Source: Actinomycetota bacterium
GTDB lineage: Bacteria > Actinomycetota > Thermoleophilia > Solirubrobacterales > Solirubrobacteraceae
Assembly (NCBI GenBank): GCA_005888335.1
Contig: VAWY01000081.1
Location: forward strand, 1-10,278
Length of the DNA stretch: 10,278 nucleotides
Direction: 5' to 3'
Shown: positions 5,029 through 10,278 of the stretch, piece after piece
Numbering within the stretch: the first letter of the stretch is position 1
How the letters are laid out: each line of letters starts with the position of its first letter
The notes under the pieces: model-generated
Seen by the model: the letters and a program-made list of their open reading frames with translations, nothing else
Told to the model about the DNA's origin: nothing
Database searches by the model: none
Position numbers and translations under genes: made by a program

Positions 5029-6738
5029 ATGTCGGAAGGCACCGATCGACCCGACGAGCGGGTCGCATTCACGGCAAGTAAGCGGGAACCACTTCCGGGT
5101 GCCCGGCGCATCGGCGATGTCGATCCCGACACCGAGATCCCGCTGACAATCGTCGTCCGTCGGAAGCCGGGCGGATCGCTTCCGAGCGACGTCGCAGGCC
5201 TCGGCTCGCGAGCCGAGGCTGGTCAGCGCCTCGCCGCGGCCGCAGGAGCGGATCCGGAGGACCTCGCCGTGGTCGAGCGTTACCTCCGCGAACACGGGAT
5301 CGAAGTGGTGTCGTCGGATGCCGCGCGGCGCGTGATCGACGTGCGGACGACGGCGGCGAAGGCCGCCGCGGCCTTCGCCGCCGAGCTCGGCCGGTACGAG
5401 GCCGGCGACGTCAGTTACCGCGGTCGCGAGGGCGAGTTGAAGCTGCCCGCCGATGTGGCCGAACGGGTGGAGGCGATCCTCGGTCTCGACGACAGACCGC
5501 AGGCGCGCATCCACCTGAAGCGCGGTGCCCCGCTGACCGAGGACGAGCTTCCGGACGTCGACGCGGCGAGCGTGCCGGCCGCGCTGCAGGCCGGGATCTC
5601 GCCGGTGGTCGCCGCCGCGGGGGCGCCGGAACCGCAGCCGCTGTGGCCGGCTCAAGTGGCGAAGCTGTACTCGTTCCCGTCAGGCGTGAACGGCAACGGC
5701 GCCACGATCGCGATCATCGAGCTGGGTGGCGGGTATCGCGACGACGAGCTGGCTACGTACTTCGCGAAGGTCGGTGTCCCGGCTCCGAGCGTCGTCGCGG
5801 TCTCGGTCGACGACGGCGGGAACATGCCGGGCGGCGCGGCCGACGACGAGGTGTTGCTGGACATCGAGGTCTGCGGCGCGATCGCCCCGGGGGCGAAGAT
5901 CGTCGTGTACTTCTCCGATCCGTCCGATCGCGGGTTCTACGACGCGCTCTCGACGGCGATCCACGACGCCGAGCACAGTCCGTCGATCATCTCGATCAGC
6001 TGGGGTGCCCCAGAGGACAGGTGGACGGCGCAGGCTCGCAAAGTCTTCGACGACACGCTCGCCGACGCTGCCGCGCTTGGCGTCACGGTCTTCACCGCCG
6101 CCGGAGACCACGGCGCCGGCGACGCCGCGGACGACGGCAGCGCGCACGCCGACTTTCCCGCGTCGAGCCCGCACATCGTCGCGTGCGGAGGCACGACCCT
6201 CGTCGGCGTCGACAGCGAGACAGTCTCCGAGGTCGTCTGGAACGACGGCGACGGGTGGGCGACCGGCGGCGGGATCAGCGACGCCTTCGCGGTGCCGCGC
6301 TGGCAAGCCGTGTCCATGCCCGACAACCTGAACAGAACCGGCCGGCCCGGACGCGGCGTGCCCGACATCGCCGGAAACGCCGACCTCGCGTCCGGGTACA
6401 TCGTCCTCGTGAACGGGCACTACAGGCCCATCGGAGGCACGAGCGCCGTCGCGCCCCTCTACGCAGGTCTTGCCGCGCTGCTCCATGAGGCGCTGGAGAG
6501 TCCGCTCGGCGATCTCCTGCCGAAGCTCTACGGGATCCCGCGAGAGACCTCCGCGACCGTCTTCCGGGACATCACCGAGGGTGACAACAGCGTCCCCGCG
6601 AGCGAGTTCGGCCCCGCGACGCCAGGCTACGAAGCCGGGGAGGGCTGGGATGCCTGCACGGGTCTAGGCAGCGTCCACGGCGATGGCCTGCTCGCCCAAC
6701 TGCGTGCAGATGTCGGCCTACTCTCTGCTCCCGCCTGA
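5029..6738 (+). CDS. S53 family serine peptidase (sedolisin/kumamolisin type) with prodomain
   Basis: The product is 569 residues. Residues about 20-160 form a pro-kumamolisin activation domain (ending near ADVAERVEAILGLDDRPQAR). After a Pro/Ala-rich linker (about 170-205) the catalytic domain begins at LWPAQVAKLYSFPSG. The S53 catalytic set is present: E274 and D278 in DDEVLLDIEVCGAIAPGAKI, the oxyanion aspartate D360 in AAGDHGAGD, and S472 in IGGTSAVAPLYAG. The C-terminal calcium site is recognisable as FRDITEGDN (D514) and GWDACTGLGS (D541). In this family the prodomain keeps the enzyme inactive until autocatalytic cleavage, usually in acid. Length and order match full-length kumamolisins. 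No signal peptide or membrane segment is visible at the N-terminus (MSEGTDRPDERVAF), so secretion, if any, is by another route. The stop is 12 bp before the PLD-like gene, which appears to be cotranscribed. Confidence 0.95.
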   Translation: MSEGTDRPDERVAFTASKREPLPGARRIGDVDPDTEIPLTIVVRRKPGGSLPSDVAGLGSRAEAGQRLAAAAGADPEDLAVVERYLREHGIEVVSSDAARRVIDVRTTAAKAAAAFAAELGRYEAGDVSYRGREGELKLPADVAERVEAILGLDDRPQARIHLKRGAPLTEDELPDVDAASVPAALQAGISPVVAAAGAPEPQPLWPAQVAKLYSFPSGVNGNGATIAIIELGGGYRDDELATYFAKVGVPAPSVVAVSVDDGGNMPGGAADDEVLLDIEVCGAIAPGAKIVVYFSDPSDRGFYDALSTAIHDAEHSPSIISISWGAPEDRWTAQARKVFDDTLADAAALGVTVFTAAGDHGAGDAADDGSAHADFPASSPHIVACGGTTLVGVDSETVSEVVWNDGDGWATGGGISDAFAVPRWQAVSMPDNLNRTGRPGRGVPDIAGNADLASGYIVLVNGHYRPIGGTSAVAPLYAGLAALLHEALESPLGDLLPKLYGIPRETSATVFRDITEGDNSVPASEFGPATPGYEAGEGWDACTGLGSVHGDGLLAQLRADVGLLSAPA

Positions 6739-6745
6739 AAGGAGG
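6738..6745 (+). promoter_or_regulatory. Strong ribosome binding site deciding the PLD start
   Basis: AAAGGAGG overlaps the last base of the peptidase TGA stop and sits 5 nt before GTG 6751. It fixes that start and implies coupled translation of the two genes. Confidence 0.8.
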
Positions 6746-6750
6746 CGACG

Positions 6751-8349
6751 GTGACCGAGCCAGCGGACGGGATACAGGCGGTCGACCCGAACGCCGAGGA
6801 GGCGGTCGAGGCCGCGATCGTCGCGCACCTCCCCGCGCTCCAGAAGCCGGGTGTGCTCGCCGTTCGCGCGGGATACAAGGTCGTCGCGGGTTGGCCGACG
6901 CGGAAGCCGGCGATCGTCGTCACCGTCGCGAACAAGACCGACGCCGTTCCGGAGCAGAATCGCCTGCCGGACAAGGTGGACGGCATCGCCGTCGACGTGC
7001 GCGAGGCATCCCCGCTGAAGGCGCTTGAGCTCAACGACCCGGCGCGCTACGAAGCGATCGCCCCCAATCTTCCGCCGGAGCAACGAGTTGCGCGGTTCGC
7101 GGACGAGCAGCCGATTCAGGCTGCTCCGGGAGAGCCGGTCGCAGTGCCCCTGGCGGCGAAGCCGAAGCTTCCGTACACGCCGCCGGCGGACGGCGACCTC
7201 AGCCCGGTCCAGGACGACTTCACGATCATCTGCCACGCGAGCCCGGACGCGGGCTGGCCGACGCTGTCGGCGTTCCTCGGCCAGACCACGGAACGGCTCG
7301 TCGTCGGCCTGTACGACTTCACGTCGGTGCACATCCTCGAAGCGGTCAAGACGGACCTGAGCGGAAAGCAGCTCGATCTCGTCCTCGATCACCCCGCTCC
7401 GAACCCGACCGCTGATCAGACCGACGAGGAGACCCACACCGCCCTCTCGGACGAGCTCGGCGGCGGCCTCCGCTTCGCGTGGGCCCTCGAAGGCGCGGAT
7501 CCGTTCGCGGCCGTCGCGATCTTCCCCAACGCCTACCACATCAAGGTGGCGGTGCGAGATGGGCAGGCCTTCTGGCTCTCGAGCGGGAACTGGAACAACT
7601 CGAATCAGCCCGACATCAACCCGGTCAACAATCCCGGAGACGCCGGCGCCGCGACCAAGACCGACCGCGACTGGCACGTCATCGTCCAGCACCCGGGCCT
7701 CGCGGAGACGTTCTCGAAGTACCTCAAGAACGACCTCGCCGTCGCTACGGAGCACCAGGCGGAGGCCAGCGGCCTCGCGCCGGCAGCCGCAGCCGAGCTG
7801 GCGCTCGAGCCGCTTAGCCTGCCTGCGGCGGCGTTCGCGCAGTTCTTTGCGCCGCAGACGTTCTCGGGGCGGATGCGAGTTACGCCGTTGCTCACGCCGG
7901 ACCCAGGCGTCTACAGCTCCGCCGTCCTCGACCTCGTCCGCAGCGCCACACAGAGCCTCTACATCCAGACGCAGTACGCGCATCCCTCCGCGCGGCCCGG
8001 AGACGAAGCATTCACCGAGCTGCTCCACGCCGTCATCGATCGCCAGCAGGCCGGCGTCGACGTCAGGATCATCTTCAGCCAGTGGGAGAAGACGAGCTAC
8101 CTCGAGAAGCTGCAGGCCCTCGGCTTCGACCTCGCGCAGGTCCGCATCCAGCAAGGCGTCCACAACAAGGGCATCGTCTGCGACGGTTCCGCCGTTCTCA
8201 TCAGCAGCCAGAACTGGTCGGCAGACGGCGTGCTGAGGAATCGCGACGCGGGCGTGATCATCGAGGACCCGGACATCGCGCAGTACTTCCAGCAGATCTT
8301 TATGCACGACTGGACGCACCTCGCGCACCAGCAAGCGCTGGACACCTGA
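6751..8349 (+). CDS. Phospholipase D-like protein with two HKD motifs and an N-terminal extra domain
   Basis: The product is 532 residues. Two PLD half-sites are complete: H263-K265-D270 (YHIKVAVRDGQAFWLSSGNW) and H471-K473-D478 (VHNKGIVCDGSAVLISSQNW), each followed by the family's S-x-N-W element, so the enzyme should form one active site from both halves. HKD enzymes cleave phosphodiester bonds in phospholipids or nucleic acids, or transfer phosphatidyl groups; which applies here cannot be read from the sequence. Residues about 12-95 are a separate domain (GYKVVAGWPTRKPAIVVTV then LPDKVDGIAVDVRE) resembling the N-terminal domain seen ahead of some bacterial trypsin-like peptidases (inference from memory). 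A Pro-rich linker (about 125-150) joins the two. No signal peptide or membrane helix is visible. It is encoded 12 bp after the S53 peptidase in one apparent operon; a joint role is likely but unknown. Confidence 0.92.
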   Translation: MTEPADGIQAVDPNAEEAVEAAIVAHLPALQKPGVLAVRAGYKVVAGWPTRKPAIVVTVANKTDAVPEQNRLPDKVDGIAVDVREASPLKALELNDPARYEAIAPNLPPEQRVARFADEQPIQAAPGEPVAVPLAAKPKLPYTPPADGDLSPVQDDFTIICHASPDAGWPTLSAFLGQTTERLVVGLYDFTSVHILEAVKTDLSGKQLDLVLDHPAPNPTADQTDEETHTALSDELGGGLRFAWALEGADPFAAVAIFPNAYHIKVAVRDGQAFWLSSGNWNNSNQPDINPVNNPGDAGAATKTDRDWHVIVQHPGLAETFSKYLKNDLAVATEHQAEASGLAPAAAAELALEPLSLPAAAFAQFFAPQTFSGRMRVTPLLTPDPGVYSSAVLDLVRSATQSLYIQTQYAHPSARPGDEAFTELLHAVIDRQQAGVDVRIIFSQWEKTSYLEKLQALGFDLAQVRIQQGVHNKGIVCDGSAVLISSQNWSADGVLRNRDAGVIIEDPDIAQYFQQIFMHDWTHLAHQQALDT

Positions 8350-8851
8350 CGAAGAGCGGAGCGGCGTCGTCAAGGCCCGGGCGCGCGGTGGAGTGGCGGA
8401 CGGCGGCGCGGGCGGGTCGGCCCTGCGTGCGCCTGCGGTCAGGCGAACGGGTTCGTAGGGCCGCTCGTTGCCGGTTCAGGAGTGGAGGAAAGGTGCTTCT
8501 GATCGAAGCAGTGGGTGGCGTCGGTGCGGCCTCGGGAGCGCACTGGTGAGGGGAGAGCGCCGCATTGCTGGCATTCGGCTGCGCCCAGCGGCGAAGCGGC
8601 AGTTAAGGGGCATTCACGCGGCAGCTGTGGAACACGGGACGCCGGAGCGCTCGAGACGCGCCGGGCCCGGAGTCGCATAGGCTCGCCGCATGGGCGCGGT
8701 CGGCCCGAGAGCCGAGGCCCTCAGCGCGCTCATGGTTTTTCGTGTGTCGCTCTGTGTTGGAACTGCGACAGAGCGCGCCCAAGCAGGCTGCGCGGGTAAG
8801 GGTCCGCGGGTCTGGATCGGCGTCAAATCGATCGAGCCGGCTCCGTCCGGA
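8350..8851. other. Non-coding stretch between convergent genes
   Basis: About 500 bp between the PLD stop and the stop of the convergent small gene. Open frames exist on both strands but have Arg/Pro-rich, shadow-like composition and no convincing start. A minus-strand frame (8439-8678) contains ECQQCGALPSPVRSRGRTDA with a CxxC pair, but is not supported further. The only structure clearly seen is the inverted repeat at 8748-8775. No terminator with a U-run was found after the PLD gene. Confidence 0.5.
8748..8775. terminator. 8-bp inverted repeat, possible terminator in convergent region
   Basis: CGCTCTGT (8748-8755) and ACAGAGCG (8768-8775) pair perfectly around a 12-nt loop. It lies about 75 nt past the stop of the minus-strand small gene and about 400 nt past the PLD stop. 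There is no U-run after it on either strand; the TTTTT lies at 8736-8740 on the plus strand, before the stem. Confidence 0.35.
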
Positions 8852-9064
8852 TTACTCGACGATCGTGACAGCGGCACCGAGGTTCGCCTGTCGCCAGCGC
8901 TCGAGCGTGGCCTCCAGTTCAGCTCGGTCGTAGCGGTAGCTGACGCTGTTTAATGGCTGCACCTCGAGGAGCCCGGCGCCAAGCTCGCGGACGAGGTAGT
9001 CCTGGTGGCGGAGCGCCTCGGCGAGCGCCTCGCTTCGCTGCTCGTCATCGATCCGGACCCGCAT
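8852..9064 (-). CDS. Small conserved-looking hypothetical protein, 70 residues
   Basis: ATG at 9064 is preceded by GAGGGG with 5-nt spacing, a good ribosome binding site; an in-frame GTG at 9070 overlaps that site and was rejected as the start. The product begins MRVRIDDEQRSEALAEALRH, then YLVRELGAGLLEVQPL and RAELEATLERWRQANLGAAV, with mixed charge and an apparent beta-alpha-beta-beta-alpha-beta pattern like small ferredoxin-fold proteins. It is acidic/basic balanced and has no signal peptide or membrane segment. I do not recognise a named family. It stands alone, convergent with the PLD operon and divergent from the repeat-protein gene, so context gives no function. Confidence 0.7.
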   Translation of the reverse strand: MRVRIDDEQRSEALAEALRHQDYLVRELGAGLLEVQPLNSVSYRYDRAELEATLERWRQANLGAAVTIVE

Positions 9065-9472
9065 CAGCACCCCTCATCCCCGGAGACGCCAAAATCCCCG
9101 CAAGCTCGAGAGCTCACAGGGATCTGGCGGACGCGAGTCTGGCACGGGCGGCGGAGTTGGTCAAGCGGCTCGACCCAGGCGCCGCACCGCTGCTCTGAGC
9201 TGCGCAGCGCGTCGGGTGCACGCGCGAGCTCCGCCCCCCCGGCTCAGTCGAAGGGGCGTGTTCGGTGGGTTGCAGGTCACTTTGGGTTACCTCTAGAACG
9301 GCTGACGGGATAGAAGTGCCCTGCAAATCGGCACTTTCATACTTGAAATCGCGGGAACCGGGCTCCGCCTGTGCCGGCCTGAACGAGTGAGCTCGTCTGT
9401 CGCACCTTGTTGGAAGGACGACAGCGCGACGGCGGGCGGACCGGTGGGCGCTTTTTGTGTGTATGGAGGGCG
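9065..9472. other. Non-coding stretch with inverted repeats and possible gene remnant
   Basis: About 400 bp between divergent genes. The plus-strand frame ending at 9198 closes with DLADASLARAAELVKRLDPG then AAPLL, which looks protein-like and is reminiscent of a recombinase C-terminus, but nothing upstream in that frame supports it. Adjacent inverted repeats occur at 9314-9348. The stretch just before the repeat-protein gene is T/G-rich (CTTTTTGTGTGTATGG at 9451-9466) and may hold its promoter, but no clear -35/-10 pair was found. Confidence 0.4.
9314..9348. repeat. Two adjacent small inverted repeats
   Basis: AAGTGCC (9314-9320) pairs with GGCACTT (9330-9336) over a 9-nt loop, and TTTCA (9335-9339) pairs with TGAAA (9344-9348) over a 4-nt loop, the two stems sharing TT. 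They are mutually exclusive at the shared bases. This could be a terminator, an operator or a mobile-element end. Confidence 0.4.
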
Positions 9473-10278
9473 TTGCGTTCCAGGTTCGTCGGCTCCGCCG
9501 TGCTCGTCCTGGCCGTGGTGCCCGTCGCTGCGGGGGCGCCGCTTGCCGCTTCGGGGCACGCAGCTCCGCGTCGCGACCGTGGCTTGATCGTTTTCCTTGA
9601 CGCTGGGAGCGGGGAGCAGCTCGCGCGGGTGGCCGCGAACGGAGTCGTCGATGCGGCGGTCGCCGATGGTCGTGGCGGTTGGTTCGTGGGCGGCAGCTTC
9701 ACCCGTCTCGGCCATCGGCGCCATATCGGGATCGCCCATGTGCTTCGTGGCGGCGCGGTTGACGAGTCGTGGCAGGGCTCGGTCGGGAGCGTCAGCGGGC
9801 GAGCGGTCAGCGTCCAGGCGCTCGCTCGCGCCGGTACGCGCTTGTACCTGGCTGGCGCCTTCGCCCGCGTCGGCGGGCTGCACCGTCCAGGGCTGGGCGC
9901 GCTCGACACCGACAGCGGCAGCGGGATCCGCGGCTGGCGGCCGCGGCCGTTGCTCTGGCTTGACGTCGGCGCCCTCTTGGCCACCGGCCCGAGGCTCTTG
10001 GTCGCCGGGCAGTTCAGCTATCCGACCGCGGGGATCAGCGCGCTCGATGCCCGCACCGGCGCCATCGATCCAGGCTGGAACCCACACCTGCGCGTGATCG
10101 GGGACGCCGGCAGCTTCAGCACCTTGCTGCGGCATGATGGACGGGTGTACGTCGCCGGCAGCTTCCGCGTCGCCGGCCTCCGCCGCAACGGCCTCGTCGC
10201 CCTCAACCCGCGCAGCGGCCGACCTGACACGCGGTGGGCGCCGCGAGCGCAGAACTGCCCGGTCTGCAACCACTTCGC
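9473..10278 (+). CDS. Secreted repeat protein (beta-propeller/delta-60-like), 3' end outside window
   Basis: The frame opens at TTG 9473, preceded by GGAGGG, and stays open for 268 codons to the window edge. The N-terminus RSRFVGSAVLVLAVVPVAAG is a signal peptide with basic start and hydrophobic core, with likely cleavage near the Ala-rich stretch APLAASGHAA. The mature part repeats a motif about every 50 residues: FVGGSFTRLG (about 71), LAGAFARVGG (126), VAGQFSYP (177) and VAGSFRVAG (227), each followed by an A-L-D-x-x-(T/S)-G type strand (GALDTDSGSG, SALDARTGAI, VALNPRSGRP). This is the pattern of secreted delta-60/PQQ-like beta-propeller proteins. It is an exported protein; ligand or partner unknown. 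The TTG start is unusual but gives both the ribosome site and an intact signal peptide. Confidence 0.82.
   Translation, partial: MRSRFVGSAVLVLAVVPVAAGAPLAASGHAAPRRDRGLIVFLDAGSGEQLARVAANGVVDAAVADGRGGWFVGGSFTRLGHRRHIGIAHVLRGGAVDESWQGSVGSVSGRAVSVQALARAGTRLYLAGAFARVGGLHRPGLGALDTDSGSGIRGWRPRPLLWLDVGALLATGPRLLVAGQFSYPTAGISALDARTGAIDPGWNPHLRVIGDAGSFSTLLRHDGRVYVAGSFRVAGLRRNGLVALNPRSGRPDTRWAPRAQNCPVCNHF

Noticed and set aside
5680..6486. Long minus-strand open frame inside the S53 gene
   Set aside because: Arg/Val/Asp-rich antisense shadow of a gene with full family motifs; no domain or ribosome site.
6718..8373. 551-codon minus-strand open frame opposite the PLD gene
   Set aside because: Mirrors the PLD codons, extreme Arg/Leu/Val/Asp composition, no recognisable motif. 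It is open only because of GC codon bias.
8439..8678. Minus-strand frame with a CxxC pair and HCFDQKHL segment
   Set aside because: Only one short part looks protein-like, there is no second metal-binding pair, no clear start, and the upstream part is Arg/Pro-rich.
9293..10273. Minus-strand open frame opposite the repeat-protein gene
   Set aside because: Composition is shadow-like; the plus strand gives a signal peptide and regular repeats, which is much better support.
1..10278. CRISPR array, rRNA or riboswitch
   Set aside because: No regularly spaced direct repeats, no rRNA-like segment and no recognisable riboswitch core were seen on either strand.

Overview
The window is high-GC throughout, with strong G/C third-position bias, GTG/TTG starts as well as ATG, and two tRNA genes whose 3' CCA is not encoded. 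Together with actinobacterial-looking gene families (kumamolisin-type S53 peptidase, an FAAL, an rve-type insertion sequence), this suggests a soil-type actinobacterium, perhaps of the Thermoleophilia. That placement is an inference; no taxonomic marker was read.

Left part (1-2199). A methyltransferase that runs off the left edge (minus strand) is divergent from a GroES-like co-chaperonin (plus strand), with only 21 bp between the starts. Convergent to GroES is a two-gene nucleotidyltransferase cassette (minus strand): a small MNT-type protein and an ANT(2'')-like protein. Each is read cleanly only if one base is removed at a G-run. Two serine tRNAs (GCU, CGA) follow, with strong hairpins after and between them.

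Middle (2200-4930). A methyltransferase gene overlaps by ATGA the start of a fatty-acyl-AMP ligase (FAAL). The FAAL has two mutually compensating frameshifts and stops abruptly inside its adenylation domain, next to the tRNA cluster. Just upstream of this pair is an insertion sequence of about 1.16 kb with 24-bp terminal inverted repeats. Its transposase frame has no stop inside the element and reads out through the far repeat.

Right part (4931-10278). A well-formed promoter precedes two intact genes, a complete sedolisin/kumamolisin-family S53 serine peptidase and, 12 bp later with a strong Shine-Dalgarno, a two-HKD phospholipase D-like protein with a separate N-terminal domain. This pair is the most interesting unit of the window. 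Neither protein shows a signal peptide. After a non-coding stretch comes an orphan 70-residue protein (minus strand), then another non-coding stretch with inverted repeats. Last is the 5' part of a secreted repeat (beta-propeller-like) protein starting at TTG, which runs off the right edge.

The damaged genes (nucleotidyltransferases, FAAL) all lie between 811 and 2934 around the tRNAs, while the genes on either side are intact. That suggests a decaying accessory segment next to a tRNA locus, but assembly errors at G-runs would give the same picture.
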